DNA from: Alicyclobacillus sendaiensis NBRC 100866
GTDB taxonomy: Bacteria; Bacillota; Bacilli; Alicyclobacillales; Alicyclobacillaceae
Direction: 5' to 3'
Assembly: GCF_001552675.1 (NCBI RefSeq)
Contig: NZ_BCRQ01000009.1
Location: 1 to 54,862 of the forward strand
DNA: 54,862 nt
The position numbers and the translations under genes were made by a program. How positions within the stretch are numbered: position 1 is the first letter of the stretch; each line of letters opens with the position of its first letter. The notes beneath the pieces were generated by a model. That model did no database searches, was not told the origin of the DNA, and saw nothing but the letters and a program-made list of their open reading frames with translations. Positions 34,862 to 44,434 of this stretch are shown piece after piece.

Positions 34862-35647
34862 TCAAGGCGCAAGACCGGTCAGCCGCGCGTACACATGCCA
34901 CAACTCCGGTCCGACGAACGCGCACGTGGCCGCGGCGAGCGCCAGAAACGGCGCAAACGGGATGGGCTGCTGGGGTTTGACCCGCCCGGCAAGCCTCAGC
35001 GGTAACGCGGCCAAAACGCCGTAAATCGCCGCCAGGATGAACGCCATGACCATATATCCGGGCCCGAGCATCGCCCCGATGCCGAGGTTCAGCTTGGCGT
35101 CGCCCATGCCCATCTTTCCGCCCGTCACCAGGTGGATGGCCGCCACGATGACGTATCCCACCGCGGCACCGGCGGCCGCCATGGCCCAAGACCGTATGCC
35201 AGCGAGGGCGCTCGCCAAGAACAACACGGCGCCCGCGGGCAGCGTCAGCACGTCCGGCAGAATGAGCGACGTGACATCGCACGCCACGGCCGCCGCGAGG
35301 TAAAGCCAGAATGCCCACCACACGGCGAGCTGCGCGTAGTTGCCGCTCGAGGTTGCCGCGGACAACGCAAACGCCGCGCCCGTGGCGAGCTCGATGGCCG
35401 GATACCGCCACGAGATGGGGGCCTTGCACGTGCGGCAGCGCCCACGCAGCCAAAGCCAGGACAGAACCGGCACTAGCTCCCATGCGGCGAGCGTGCGGCC
35501 GCAGTTGGGGCAGTGCGATCTCGGCCAAACCACGCTCTCCCCGCGCGGCAGTCGATAACCCACGACGTTGGCGAAGGATCCAAAGATGATTCCGTAGATG
35601 AAGGCCAAAATCGTCAAGATCTCGTGGGTCACAGATCCCTGCGTCAT
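34862..35647 (-). CDS. pilD: prepilin peptidase PilD (A24 family)
   Basis: This 261-residue membrane aspartic protease cuts prepilin leaders and methylates the new N-terminus. ATG at 35647 follows AAGGGAG. The N-terminal cytosolic domain holds the zinc cysteines Cys46, Cys49, Cys71 and Cys74, as in bifunctional PilD. The catalytic Asp residues are Asp124 (VACDVTSLILPD) and Asp183 (GMGDAKL). About seven or eight hydrophobic helices fit the family. It lies upstream of pilT on the same strand with 137 nt between. Confidence 0.95.
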   Translation of the reverse strand: MTQGSVTHEILTILAFIYGIIFGSFANVVGYRLPRGESVVWPRSHCPNCGRTLAAWELVPVLSWLWLRGRCRTCKAPISWRYPAIELATGAAFALSAATSSGNYAQLAVWWAFWLYLAAAVACDVTSLILPDVLTLPAGAVLFLASALAGIRSWAMAAAGAAVGYVIVAAIHLVTGGKMGMGDAKLNLGIGAMLGPGYMVMAFILAAIYGVLAALPLRLAGRVKPQQPIPFAPFLALAAATCAFVGPELWHVYARLTGLAP

Positions 35648-35746
35648 GCGGCAACTCCCTTGTGGCACTCCTGGCTCTGCTGTGCGCCCCTGGTGATACA
35701 AACCAATACGCTCTTCCTCGCCCAAATTCCTGCTAAGTCGACGCGA

Positions 35747-35775
35747 TTGGACAAGCTTTTGTGCGAATCTACCAT
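35747..35775 (+). promoter_or_regulatory. candidate promoter for the helicase gene
   Basis: TTGGAC (35747-35752) and TACCAT (35770-35775) are separated by 17 nt, about 50 nt upstream of the helicase start. The hexamers are moderate matches to sigma-A boxes. Confidence 0.4.
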
Positions 35776-35826
35776 GACAACGTCGTCCAGTTTGCTATGT
35801 TGGGAGAAGACGGATGAGGCGGAGGG

Positions 35827-38472
35827 ATGGATGTGGAGCTTGACGCCTTTTACGAAAAGCACGGGTTTGTGCGCTTGCACGCGTGGACCCTGCCGGCGCG
35901 CGCGCCTCAGTACGAGCCGATTTCGTCCGTCGCGGCCCATCTTGCTCCCGAGACCCGGCGCTACCTCGAGGCTGTGTATCCGCGCGGCCTGTACAGGCAC
36001 CAGGTGAAGGCTATCCGCGCAGCCTCCGAAGGTGAACATGTGCTCCTTGCGACCGGCACGGCTTCCGGAAAGAGCGCGCTGTTTTTCACGGCCGGGATCG
36101 ACACCATGGCCAAGCGGTACAAGGCTCGCGTCCTCGCGATGTATCCCACGCGTGCGCTGGGGCGGGAACAGGCGGAGCGATGGCGCCAGGCCGTCGCGGC
36201 CGCGGGCGCAAGCTGGAACGTGTGTCTCATCGACGGCGGCGTGCCCGTCAGCGAGCGGGAATCACTCCTGCGCGAGTGCGACGTCGTGGTGATGACCCCG
36301 GATGTGGTGCACACGTGGCTGTTACCCAGTCTTTCCTCCCAAGCGGTGCGGACGTTTCTCACGCACCTTCGCCTGGTCGTGATCGACGAGGTCCACACGT
36401 ACTCGGGCGTCATGGGCACGAACAGCGCATTTCTGTTCCGCAGGCTCGCGCACGTGGCGGATGCGCTGGGCGGAGCGTTCCGGATGGTGGCCGCTTCGGC
36501 CACCATCGCGAAACCGGACGATCACGCCGCGAAGCTGTTTGGGCGCAGATTTTGCGTGATTGGGCCGGAAGACGATACGTCGCCGCGCCACCCGACGACC
36601 GTGGAACTTGTGGCCCTGCCTTCGGGCGGCGATTTGCTGCAGGCGGTGGCCCTGCTCCTTCGCCACGTCGCAGGCCAAGGGAACCGCGCCATCGCGTTCC
36701 TCGACAGCCGCCAGCGAGTCGAGATCATCGGCTCCATCTTGCAGCGCCAGGACGGGGACGAGAGCGAAGAGGAGGAGGCGATGGGGCGTCGCTTGCGGGG
36801 GCTCGAGCAGGTGGGGATTCTGCCGTATCGCTCCGGGTACGAGGAGCTGGATCGCCAGGCCATCCAGCGCGGGCTGACGTCCGGCACGCTGAGGGGCGTC
36901 GTAAGCACGAGTGCGCTCGAACTCGGCATGGACATCCCGAACCTCGACGTCGCGGTGCTCGTCGGTGTCCCGCAGTCGCAGACGAGTCTGTTGCAGCGCA
37001 TCGGGCGCGTCGGGCGCCACGGCCCAGGGCACGTGGTCATCCTGCACACTCAGACGGCGCTTGACGACGCGGTGCTCGCGAATCCGTCTCTCCTCTGGCA
37101 GCGACCGCTCACCGAGACCGTCCTGTACCTGGATCACCGCCGAGCGCAGTACATCCACGCCATGTGTCTCGCCGGGATCGGCGGCGAGCACGATCTCGCC
37201 CTCAATCGCCGCCCGGGCGATCCGGACGCGTTCCAGCTCTCCCAAGCCGTCGATTGGCCCGAGGGATTCGCGGACTTGTGTCTCGCGGAGCGATCCGGAC
37301 AGGTTCCGCCCGAGTTTGAGGCGATGCGCATCGAGGCAGGCGACAGTCCGCACCGCACGTATCTCCTGCGCGACATGGAGCGGCGTTTCACGGTCGAGAT
37401 GCAGTCGGGAACGGAACTCGACAGGCTCGGAGACCTGTCGATGTCTCAGGTGATGCGCGAGGCATACCCCGGCGCCATCTACCGCTACATGGGGCGCTGC
37501 TACCGCGTCGTGCGCGTCTACCATCCGTCCGGCAAAATCATGGTGAGGCCGGACAAGCAGTACCGCACGAAGCCCAACACCATTCCGCCGCGCATCTCCC
37601 CGCAGATCGACCGCCCAGGCACCGTCATCTACCAGGCCGGCGCGGGCTTCATCGTCGCGAGCGAACTCCTGGTCCACGAGATGGTGACCGGATTCGTCGA
37701 GTACCGCGGTCGCACGCCCTATCGCTTTGAGTATCCCATCCACCACGACCCGGATCTCCGCGGTGTCCAGTTCGACATGCCGCTGTTCCAGCGCCGGTAT
37801 GTGACCCACGGTGTGTCGTTTTTCCACCCCGATTTGCGCGATCACGACGTCCTAAACGCGCTGATGCTTCTTCTTTGGGAGGCGTACGCTTTCGTCGTGC
37901 CGTTCGACACGCAGGATGTGGCCGCGGGCATCTCGCGCATAGGCGGCGTGCGAAACCACGCCTTGCCCCAAGACAGCCGGCTCATCACGCTCTTCGATCG
38001 CGTCTACGGCAGCCTGCATCTCGCGGCGCGCATCCTGGAGCCCGGCGTGCTGCCGCGGGTGGCTGAGCAGATGGACGCATTTTTGCACGCGCGCTTCTGG
38101 AACCAGATCGATCCCGACTACCGGTCTATCGCCGAGGCGTGGGTGTCCTCGCTAGGCGAACCGCTCGTCCCGGTGAGCGGAGAAGGCGAAGCCGCCGCGG
38201 CGAGTGACGGCGATGCGCGTGTGCGGATCATTCTTCCGGGCAGCGTCGGCTTCGTGGAGCTGGAGGGTCGGCGCTTCTTGGTGGATGCCGTGTTTTTCAA
38301 GCCGACAGGCCTTCACTACCGCGGCAGGTATCCGGATGACGTGTCGCACCAGTCGTGCGAGATTCAGCTTCCCGTCCACTTGGTCGGCGAGATGCCGGGC
38401 GAGTCGAGGTGGGGGTTCTACGACATCGAGCGGGGAGAGGTCATCGAGGCTCCTTCTGAAGGCGCCTCGTGA
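35827..38472 (+). CDS. DEAD/DEAH-box helicase, MrfA/Hrq1/Lhr-like
   Basis: This is an 881-residue superfamily 2 helicase. The N-terminal HQVKAIRAASEG (Q-like region) precedes Walker A ATGTASGKS (75-83). DEVH begins at Asp187, motif III SATI follows, and motif VI is in QRIGRVGRHG after STSALELGMDIPNLDVAVLVG. This layout is that of the MrfA/YprA and Hrq1 group, which unwinds damaged DNA. The C-terminal half matches no catalytic motif, and the four-Cys cluster expected in MrfA-type DUF1998 domains is not seen: only one Cys remains in the last 300 residues. The start could be ATG 35827 or GTG 35833, the latter better spaced from GGAGGG. Confidence 0.8.
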   Translation: MDVELDAFYEKHGFVRLHAWTLPARAPQYEPISSVAAHLAPETRRYLEAVYPRGLYRHQVKAIRAASEGEHVLLATGTASGKSALFFTAGIDTMAKRYKARVLAMYPTRALGREQAERWRQAVAAAGASWNVCLIDGGVPVSERESLLRECDVVVMTPDVVHTWLLPSLSSQAVRTFLTHLRLVVIDEVHTYSGVMGTNSAFLFRRLAHVADALGGAFRMVAASATIAKPDDHAAKLFGRRFCVIGPEDDTSPRHPTTVELVALPSGGDLLQAVALLLRHVAGQGNRAIAFLDSRQRVEIIGSILQRQDGDESEEEEAMGRRLRGLEQVGILPYRSGYEELDRQAIQRGLTSGTLRGVVSTSALELGMDIPNLDVAVLVGVPQSQTSLLQRIGRVGRHGPGHVVILHTQTALDDAVLANPSLLWQRPLTETVLYLDHRRAQYIHAMCLAGIGGEHDLALNRRPGDPDAFQLSQAVDWPEGFADLCLAERSGQVPPEFEAMRIEAGDSPHRTYLLRDMERRFTVEMQSGTELDRLGDLSMSQVMREAYPGAIYRYMGRCYRVVRVYHPSGKIMVRPDKQYRTKPNTIPPRISPQIDRPGTVIYQAGAGFIVASELLVHEMVTGFVEYRGRTPYRFEYPIHHDPDLRGVQFDMPLFQRRYVTHGVSFFHPDLRDHDVLNALMLLLWEAYAFVVPFDTQDVAAGISRIGGVRNHALPQDSRLITLFDRVYGSLHLAARILEPGVLPRVAEQMDAFLHARFWNQIDPDYRSIAEAWVSSLGEPLVPVSGEGEAAAASDGDARVRIILPGSVGFVELEGRRFLVDAVFFKPTGLHYRGRYPDDVSHQSCEIQLPVHLVGEMPGESRWGFYDIERGEVIEAPSEGAS

Positions 38473-38604
38473 CGCCGAACGTGCAGGGGGCCGCGCGGAC
38501 GCACGCACGCCTTCGCGATGGAGGTATGATAGACTAGCTTTCGAGGCTTGCCGCGCACAGCTCGGCGGGTGGCCGTCAAATTCAAGGGCACAGGAGTTAT
38601 CAGC

Positions 38605-39921
38605 ATGCGAATGGGACGGACATGGCTCGGCGCGCCGGTGTGGCTGTGGCTGCTCGCGCTCGCGCCGCGCCTTGTGACCATCTTCGTGTACGGACCGCAT
38701 CTCAGCATCCACAGCGACGACGAAGGGTACTATCGAAGCGCGCTTTGGCTCCTGCAGAAGGGCACGTTCTCGTACTACACGCCGGACGCGCCGACGGTGC
38801 ACATGATGCCGGGCACCACGCTCTTGTTGGCCGGGATCATCTGGCTGTTTGGAACGGGGACCGCCGGCCTGTACGCGGGGAAAATCGTCTTTACCCTGAT
38901 TGCGACGCTTGGCATCGCGGGCATCTACCGCGCGGTGAGCCGCGTGACCCGGCCTTGGGTGGGCGCCGTGGTGGCAAGCGCCATCGCGCTGTATCCGCCC
39001 GAAGTGCTGGTGGACACGCTCTTTCTCACCGAGCCGCTGTTCATGGCGGCGTTCGCCTGGATGTTCGATTTCACGTTCAAAGCTGCGGAGTCCAAGCGGT
39101 TGCGGGACGCGCTTGGGCTTGCCGTCACATTCATGCTCGCCCTCTACGTGCGGCCCAACGTCGCTCTGTGGATTGTCTTCGCGCTCATCTACTTCCTGAT
39201 GAAGGGTTATCCCCGACCGCTCTTCTGGCGCCACCTCGGCGCTGCCGTGATGGTCGGGCTTCTCTTCATGGCGCCGTGGTGGATCCGAAACGAGCTGGTG
39301 TTTCACCGTTTCATCCTTTTCACCGACGACAGCTGGAACCCACTCCTCCTGGGCACCTTTCAGGGTTACGGCTACCCGCCGCCCACCAACGAGGGCGCTA
39401 TCGAGCACCAGCTGCTGCGCGAGTACCCGAATCTCCGGCCGCAGTCGATGCACGAGTTGCCTTGGTTTCGCCTGCAGAGGCAGGTTGCCTTCAAGCGCAT
39501 GGGCGAGTGGCTGAAGACGAACCCTTCGTCCTTTTGGACGACGTACCTTTGGCTGAAGCCGCAGATTCTCTGGCTTCGCGCGTACCTGCCCCTTCCCATC
39601 TTCGGGTTGACCGAGGCGTCACTTCGCGGGCTGCAGACCTGGGTGGTGGACGTGTCCATCGTGGGCCACTTCGTCGCCATGGTGTTCGGCCGCGGAAGAC
39701 GGCGCGAGCTCTTGCTCATCTGGCTCACGCTGCTCTACTACACCGCCGTGTTCTCGTTCTTCTTCGCGTTTGAGCGCTACAACGTGCCCATCGACTGGCT
39801 GATGTTTTCCGGCGTGCCCTTGGCGGTGTGGGCGCTTTTGCGCGCCATCGTGGGCGAGGAGCGCAAGGGAAGGCGAGCCAAGGCTGGCCGCGGGCGCACG
39901 CGGCGCCGCGCCGCTCGCTGA
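38605..39921 (+). CDS. membrane glycosyltransferase, GT39/ArnT-like (GT-C fold)
   Basis: This 438-residue protein has about ten hydrophobic helices and a GT-C fold acidic motif HSDDEGYY (Asp38, Asp39, Glu40) in the first outer loop. Such enzymes move a sugar from a lipid-phosphate carrier to protein or lipid on the outer face. ATG at 38605 follows AGGAG by 9 nt. The Arg/Lys-rich tail (RRAKAGRGRTRRRAAR) is cytoplasmic. Acceptor and sugar are unknown; surface proteins or pilins are possible. It follows the helicase by 132 nt, probably with its own promoter. Confidence 0.75.
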   Translation: MRMGRTWLGAPVWLWLLALAPRLVTIFVYGPHLSIHSDDEGYYRSALWLLQKGTFSYYTPDAPTVHMMPGTTLLLAGIIWLFGTGTAGLYAGKIVFTLIATLGIAGIYRAVSRVTRPWVGAVVASAIALYPPEVLVDTLFLTEPLFMAAFAWMFDFTFKAAESKRLRDALGLAVTFMLALYVRPNVALWIVFALIYFLMKGYPRPLFWRHLGAAVMVGLLFMAPWWIRNELVFHRFILFTDDSWNPLLLGTFQGYGYPPPTNEGAIEHQLLREYPNLRPQSMHELPWFRLQRQVAFKRMGEWLKTNPSSFWTTYLWLKPQILWLRAYLPLPIFGLTEASLRGLQTWVVDVSIVGHFVAMVFGRGRRRELLLIWLTLLYYTAVFSFFFAFERYNVPIDWLMFSGVPLAVWALLRAIVGEERKGRRAKAGRGRTRRRAAR

Positions 39922-40048
39922 CGGGGCCAGGGCGGCCTATGGGCGCATGCGCTGCCGCGCTCAGCAGTTGCAGCGGGGCCGTTCGCGCTTCCCGCCGCTC
40001 GTCGTGATCTCGCGCCGGCTCGGGGGCGACGGAGGCGGCGCATTCTAG

Positions 40049-41401
40049 TCACGGTGCCTGTCGCGGCGAGGTGCGCAATCCGAGGCGCCGCGCGTGGTAC
40101 TGCATGCGCTGCCGGCTGATGCCAAGCGCCCGCGCCGCGCGCGTCAGGTTGCCCCCGGCCGCCTCGTACGCCTGGCGGATGGCGTCGTCGGAGGGGCGCG
40201 CCATGCGCGGCGGGCGCAATCCGTCGTCCGGTGTGCCCTCGCCGAGGATCGGATGCGCGGATCGAAGCATCGCGGGCGTGAGTTCCGAGGCTTCCGGCCA
40301 GAGGGCCAGGGCGGATCGGACGGTTTGCTCGAGCTCGCGGACGTTTCCTGGCCAGTCGTGGCTCGTCAAAAACGAAAGGGCATCGCTCGAGAGGCGCACG
40401 GCGCGGCCTTCTCCATATTTTTGTAAAAACGCGCGCGCCAGAAGCGGAATGTCCTCGGGCCGGTCCCGAAGCGGCGGCAGGTGAATCGCGAGGGCGCCGA
40501 TGCGGTACAGGAGGTCCGGCCGCACGAGCCCGAGGCGCACCGCTTCCCTGGGAGACACGTTCATCGCGGCCACCACGCGCACGTCCGTTCGGACGGATCG
40601 CCTGGCGCCAATCGGCCAGATTTCGCCGTCCTGAAGCGCGCGCAAAAGCTTCGCCTGCACGGCGGGGGACATGGCGTGGACCTCGTCGAGGAACAGCGTG
40701 CCGCCGCAGGCGAGCTCAAACACGCCTGCTCGGTCCACGGCGCCCGTGAATCCGCCGCGCCTCGTGCCAAACAGCACGCTCTCCGCGAGCCCCTCCGGCC
40801 ATGCCGCGCAGTTTTGCGCCAAAAACGGGCCGTGTTTACGCGCGCTCGCTTGATGGATGGCCTGGGCGAAAAGCTCCTTGCCCGTGCCCGTTTCACCCAC
40901 GAGGAGCACCGGCAAATCCGTCTTCGCGGCGCGTTCGGCGAGATCGAGCGCCCGCCGCATGGCCCGGCTCTCGCCCAGGATGTCCGCGAACGAGTGCCGG
41001 CGCCCACGCCGCGCGTCTGCCGCGTCGTGTTCGCCGCCCGCCTCGCGCGGCACGGCAATCTCCATCGCGCCGATGATCTCGCCTGCAATCACCACCGGCT
41101 TGGTGCGGTTCTGCGTCACGACGCGCCGCCCGTTGCGCGCCACGTACACCTGCTCCTCAATCTGCACCGGATGCCCCGTCTTTAGCGCCCGCCACAGCGT
41201 GCTCGTCTCCTCGTCGAGCTCGTACAGCTCAAACACGTTCTTCTCCAGCACCTCGTCCGGACGGTACCCATCGATTTCGCCCATGGCGCGGTTGTACACG
41301 CGGGTCCGCCCTTCGCGATCGACCGCGTGGACGCCGACCGGCGCGAATTCGAGGATCTCCTGATACAGCTTCCACACGTCGGCCACGAGGCTCGGTTCCA
41401 T
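40049..41401 (-). CDS. sigma-54-dependent activator (PAS-AAA+-Fis) for the adjacent aminotransferase operon
   Basis: This is a 450-residue enhancer-binding protein. A PAS-like domain occupies about 12-115, the AAA+ domain has Walker A GETGTGKE (169-176) and a GAFTGA-loop variant GGFTGA (216-221), and the C-terminal helix-turn-helix is NLTRAARALGISRQRMQYHA. Such proteins bind upstream sites and use ATP to open sigma-54 promoters; the PAS-like domain probably senses a metabolite. ATG at 41401 has GGGGG upstream. It is divergent from the gabT-like gene, with a clear sigma-54 promoter and repeats between, so it most likely controls that operon. The very long open frame extending past 41401 is a shadow. 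Confidence 0.9.
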   Translation of the reverse strand: MEPSLVADVWKLYQEILEFAPVGVHAVDREGRTRVYNRAMGEIDGYRPDEVLEKNVFELYELDEETSTLWRALKTGHPVQIEEQVYVARNGRRVVTQNRTKPVVIAGEIIGAMEIAVPREAGGEHDAADARRGRRHSFADILGESRAMRRALDLAERAAKTDLPVLLVGETGTGKELFAQAIHQASARKHGPFLAQNCAAWPEGLAESVLFGTRRGGFTGAVDRAGVFELACGGTLFLDEVHAMSPAVQAKLLRALQDGEIWPIGARRSVRTDVRVVAAMNVSPREAVRLGLVRPDLLYRIGALAIHLPPLRDRPEDIPLLARAFLQKYGEGRAVRLSSDALSFLTSHDWPGNVRELEQTVRSALALWPEASELTPAMLRSAHPILGEGTPDDGLRPPRMARPSDDAIRQAYEAAGGNLTRAARALGISRQRMQYHARRLGLRTSPRQAP

Positions 41402-41429
41402 GCGCTCGCCCCCTCGCCCAATGCCTCCG

Positions 41430-41456
41430 TTTTGCGTTTTGCGCACCCATTTTGCG
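41430..41456. promoter_or_regulatory. triple TTTTGCG repeats, candidate activator sites
   Basis: TTTTGCG occurs at 41430-41436, 41437-41443 and 41450-41456, upstream of the sigma-54 promoter. On the other strand the units read GCGCAAAA, the same half-site seen upstream of rocA. They lie about 45-70 nt from the -24 element, a normal place for an enhancer-binding protein. Confidence 0.55.
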
Positions 41457-41498
41457 CTGTCAGAATCATCATACACCGAAGCGGCGCGGCCTGGCACG

Positions 41499-41514
41499 TG
41501 GCACGCCACTTGCT
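41499..41514 (+). promoter_or_regulatory. sigma-54 promoter of the aminotransferase operon
   Basis: TGGCACGCCACTTGCT is an exact match to the -24/-12 consensus TGGCAC-N5-TTGCT, 40 nt before the aminotransferase ATG. Transcription would need sigma-54 (SigL) and the divergent activator. Confidence 0.9.
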
Positions 41515-41554
41515 CCATAAGTTGAGGCAGATTCCCCGAAGGAGGCGGTGCACC

Positions 41555-42877
41555 ATGGCCGACGTGAAGACGCTCCCGGGGGCGGCGAGCGCGCCCTACC
41601 TGCGGGACGCAGACGCGTATCTCGCGCGCGCGTACCGCCCGTTTTTGCCGGCGATGATCGCCAAAGCGGAGGGAAGCCTGCTCTACGATCTCGACGGCAA
41701 CCGCTACATCGACTTCGTGGGCGGCGTCGGCTGCCTGAACGTCGGGCACAGCCACCCGAAGGTGGTGGCGGCCGTGATCGACCAGGCGAAGCGGTTCACG
41801 CATACGGACTACACGATGTTTCCCTACACGCCGCTCATTGAACTGGCGAAGCGGCTCGCGCCGAAGACGCGGATCCCAAACGCGAAGGGGCTCTTCTTCA
41901 ACTCCGGCGCGGAGGCCGTGGAGAACGCGGTGAAGATCGCGAGGTGGGCAACGGGGCGGCCGGGCGTGATTGCGTTTGACGGGGCCTTCCACGGGCGGAC
42001 GTACATGGCCATGAGCCTCACGAGCAAGCTCCACCCGTACAAGGCGCACTACGGCCCGTACGCGCCGGAGGTGTACCGGCTGCCCTACCCGAGCGCGACG
42101 CACGGGCCGCGCCTCGACGAATTTCGGCGGTTTCTGGACCGCGCCGCGGTGACGTGGTTCGATCCCGCCCAGATCGCGTGCGTCATCGCGGAACCCATCC
42201 AGGGCGAGGGCGGGTATATCGTGCCGGTGGAAGGCTTCTTCCCGCTTGTGCGCGAATTTTGCGACCAGCACGGCATCCTGCTCATCGCGGACGAGATTCA
42301 GACGGGCTACGGGCGCACGGGGCGATTTTTCGCCATGGAGCACGAGGGCGTGGTGCCGGATCTCATGACGTGCGGCAAGTCCATCGCGGCGGGCCTGCCG
42401 CTCTCCGCCGTGTTTGGCCGGGCCGAGATCATGGATGCGCCGGCGGAGAACACGCTCGGCGGCACGTACGTCGGCAACCCGGTGGCGGCGAGCGCCGGGC
42501 TCGCGGTGCTCGACGTGATGGAGCAGGAGGGGCTCGTGGCGCGGGCCGAGGAGGTGGGCCAGCGCATCCGCGCGAAGCTGCTCGAGCTCATGCGCGAGTG
42601 CCCGTGCATCGGGGACGTCCGCGGGCGCGGCGCCATGCTCGCCGTGGAGTTCGTGCGCGATCGCGCCACGATGGAGCCCTACCCGGAGATGGTGGCGAGG
42701 GTCCTGCGCCTCGCTATGGAGCGGGGGCTTCTGCTCATGAAGTGCGGTGTGTACAACAACGCCATTCGCTTCCTGTGCCCGCTCAACATCCCGTGGGACG
42801 TGCTGGACGAAGGCCTGGACATCTTCGCGGCGGCGGTCCGCGAGGCGAAGGAGCGTGAGGCGCATGCCGAGGTTTGA
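41555..42877 (+). CDS. gabT: class III aminotransferase, 4-aminobutyrate transaminase-like
   Basis: This 440-residue PLP enzyme transfers an amino group from GABA (or a related omega-amino acid) to 2-oxoglutarate, giving succinate semialdehyde. Key motifs are NSGAEAVENAVKIAR (phosphate binding), AFHGRTYMAMSLTSK, EPIQGEGGY, LLIADEIQTGYGRTG (Asp for the pyridine N), and Lys275 in MTCGKSIAAG, the Schiff-base lysine. AAGGAGGCGG precedes the ATG. The next gene overlaps by 14 nt and encodes an aldehyde dehydrogenase, which supports a GABA-shunt-type pair. A related substrate such as 5-aminovalerate cannot be excluded. Confidence 0.85.
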   Translation: MADVKTLPGAASAPYLRDADAYLARAYRPFLPAMIAKAEGSLLYDLDGNRYIDFVGGVGCLNVGHSHPKVVAAVIDQAKRFTHTDYTMFPYTPLIELAKRLAPKTRIPNAKGLFFNSGAEAVENAVKIARWATGRPGVIAFDGAFHGRTYMAMSLTSKLHPYKAHYGPYAPEVYRLPYPSATHGPRLDEFRRFLDRAAVTWFDPAQIACVIAEPIQGEGGYIVPVEGFFPLVREFCDQHGILLIADEIQTGYGRTGRFFAMEHEGVVPDLMTCGKSIAAGLPLSAVFGRAEIMDAPAENTLGGTYVGNPVAASAGLAVLDVMEQEGLVARAEEVGQRIRAKLLELMRECPCIGDVRGRGAMLAVEFVRDRATMEPYPEMVARVLRLAMERGLLLMKCGVYNNAIRFLCPLNIPWDVLDEGLDIFAAAVREAKEREAHAEV

Positions 42878-44354
42878 ACAGTGTCTCAACTTCATCGGCG
42901 GCCGGTGGTGCGAGCCGAAGACGCGGCAGTACGGGGACAACGTGAATCCCGCCAACGGCGAGGTGCTGGGCCTCTGGGCCAGATCCGGCCCGGACGATCT
43001 CGACGACGCCGTGCGAGCGGCCCGCGAGGCGCAGGCGGCGTGGCGCCTCGTGCCCGCGCCGGAGCGGGCGAAGGTGCTGCGGCGCGTCGCGGATCTGCTG
43101 CGGGAACGGAAGGACGAGATCGCGCGGACGCTCACGATGGAGATGGGCAAGGTCATCGAGGAGGCGCGCGGCGAGGTGCAGGAGGCCATCGACATGGCCG
43201 ACTACATGGCGGGCGAGGGCAGGCGGCTGTTTGGCCAGACCACGCCCTCGGAGCTGCCGAACAAGTTCGCGATGAGCGTGCGGGCGCCCGTGGGCGTGGT
43301 GGGGCTCATCACGCCGTGGAACTTCCCCATCGCCATCGCGTCGTGGAAGTCGCTTCCGGCCATTGTCGCCGGCAACGCCGTGGTGTGGAAGCCCGCGGAG
43401 GAGACGCCGCTCACGGCCCGGGCGTTCGCGGAGGTGTATCAGGAGGCCGGCCTGCCTGCGGGCGTGCTGAACGTCGTCTACGGCGATGGCCCGGTGGTCG
43501 GCGAGGCCATGCTGGAGCATCCCGGCATCGACGTCATCTCGTTCACGGGATCGACCGAGACGGGGCGGCACATCGCGAGCCGCGCGGGCGCGAACCTGAA
43601 GCGCGTGTCGCTCGAGATGGGCGGCAAGAACGCCATCACGGTGCTCGCCGACGCGGATCTGGACCTCGCCGTCGAGGCCATCCTCTGGAGCGCCTACGGC
43701 ACGAGCGGCCAGCGGTGCACGGCGGCGAGCCGCGTGATTGTGGAACGCGCGGTGGAGGAGGAATTGTTGGCGCGCCTCGTGCCGCGTGTGCAGGCGCTGC
43801 GCGTCGGCGACGGGCTGGATCCCGCGGTTCAGGTGGGGCCCGTCATCCACGAAGACGCCCTCGGCAAGATTCAACGCTATGTCGATCTCGGCGCGCAGGA
43901 GGGCGCCAGGCTGTTGACCGGCGGGCGCAGGCTGACGGACGGTCCGCTCGCGCGCGGCTTTTACTACGCGCCGACCGTGTTCACAGGCGTCCGCCCCGAG
44001 ATGCGCATCGCCCAGGAGGAGATCTTTGGTCCGGTGCTCGCCGTGATGGCGGTCGACTCGTTCGAGGAAGCTATCCAAGTCAACAACGGCGTCCAGTACG
44101 GGCTCTCGGCGAGCATCTTCACGCGCGACGTCAACCGCGTCTTTCAGGCCATGCGCGATCTCGACACCGGCATCGTCTACGTCAACGCGGGCACCACGGG
44201 CGCGGAGATTCACCTGCCGTTTGGCGGCACCAAGGCCACCGGAAACGGGCACCGCGATTCCGGCCAGGCCGCTCTCGATGTCTTCACCGAGTGGAAGACC
44301 ATCTACGTCGATTACAGCGGCCGGCTGCAGCGGGCGCAGATCGACAACAACTGA
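42864..44354 (+). CDS. NAD(P)-dependent aldehyde dehydrogenase, succinate-semialdehyde dehydrogenase-like
   Basis: This 496-residue enzyme would oxidise the aldehyde made by the upstream aminotransferase. [16 protein letters not shown] is the cofactor and active-site Asn region, FTGSTETGR the Rossmann part, LEMGGKN holds the general base Glu, and [10 protein letters not shown] contains the catalytic Cys285. The NTGIVYVN-like segment and the [11 protein letters not shown] end are conserved. Start and stop overlap shows coupling to the aminotransferase. Substrate assignment rests on that neighbour; it could be glutarate- or succinate-semialdehyde dehydrogenase. Confidence 0.85.
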   Translation: MPRFEQCLNFIGGRWCEPKTRQYGDNVNPANGEVLGLWARSGPDDLDDAVRAAREAQAAWRLVPAPERAKVLRRVADLLRERKDEIARTLTMEMGKVIEEARGEVQEAIDMADYMAGEGRRLFGQTTPSELPNKFAMSVRAPVGVVGLITPWNFPIAIASWKSLPAIVAGNAVVWKPAEETPLTARAFAEVYQEAGLPAGVLNVVYGDGPVVGEAMLEHPGIDVISFTGSTETGRHIASRAGANLKRVSLEMGGKNAITVLADADLDLAVEAILWSAYGTSGQRCTAASRVIVERAVEEELLARLVPRVQALRVGDGLDPAVQVGPVIHEDALGKIQRYVDLGAQEGARLLTGGRRLTDGPLARGFYYAPTVFTGVRPEMRIAQEEIFGPVLAVMAVDSFEEAIQVNNGVQYGLSASIFTRDVNRVFQAMRDLDTGIVYVNAGTTGAEIHLPFGGTKATGNGHRDSGQAALDVFTEWKTIYVDYSGRLQRAQIDNN

Positions 44355-44384
44355 AACGAGGAGCTGGCGCATTTGCAACGCGAA

Positions 44385-44420
44385 GATGGCGCACCGCCTG
44401 TTCCCTGGCGATGCGCCATC
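44385..44420. terminator. hairpin shared by two convergent genes
   Basis: GATGGCGCA (44385-44393) and TGCGCCATC (44412-44420) match perfectly, with an inner CGCC/GGCG stem. It lies between the aldehyde dehydrogenase and lipoprotein genes and likely ends both. No long T-run is present. Confidence 0.6.
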
Positions 44421-44434
44421 GTGTCGCTATTCTC

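Noticed and set aside
41430-41456. Possible CRISPR-like short repeats
   Set aside because: The units are only 7 bp and irregularly spaced in a promoter region; no spacer array or cas gene is seen anywhere in the window.
40049-43195. 1048-residue open frame on the minus strand
   Set aside because: Only the part from 41401 down encodes the sigma-54 activator; the rest is antisense to the aminotransferase gene and crosses its promoter.
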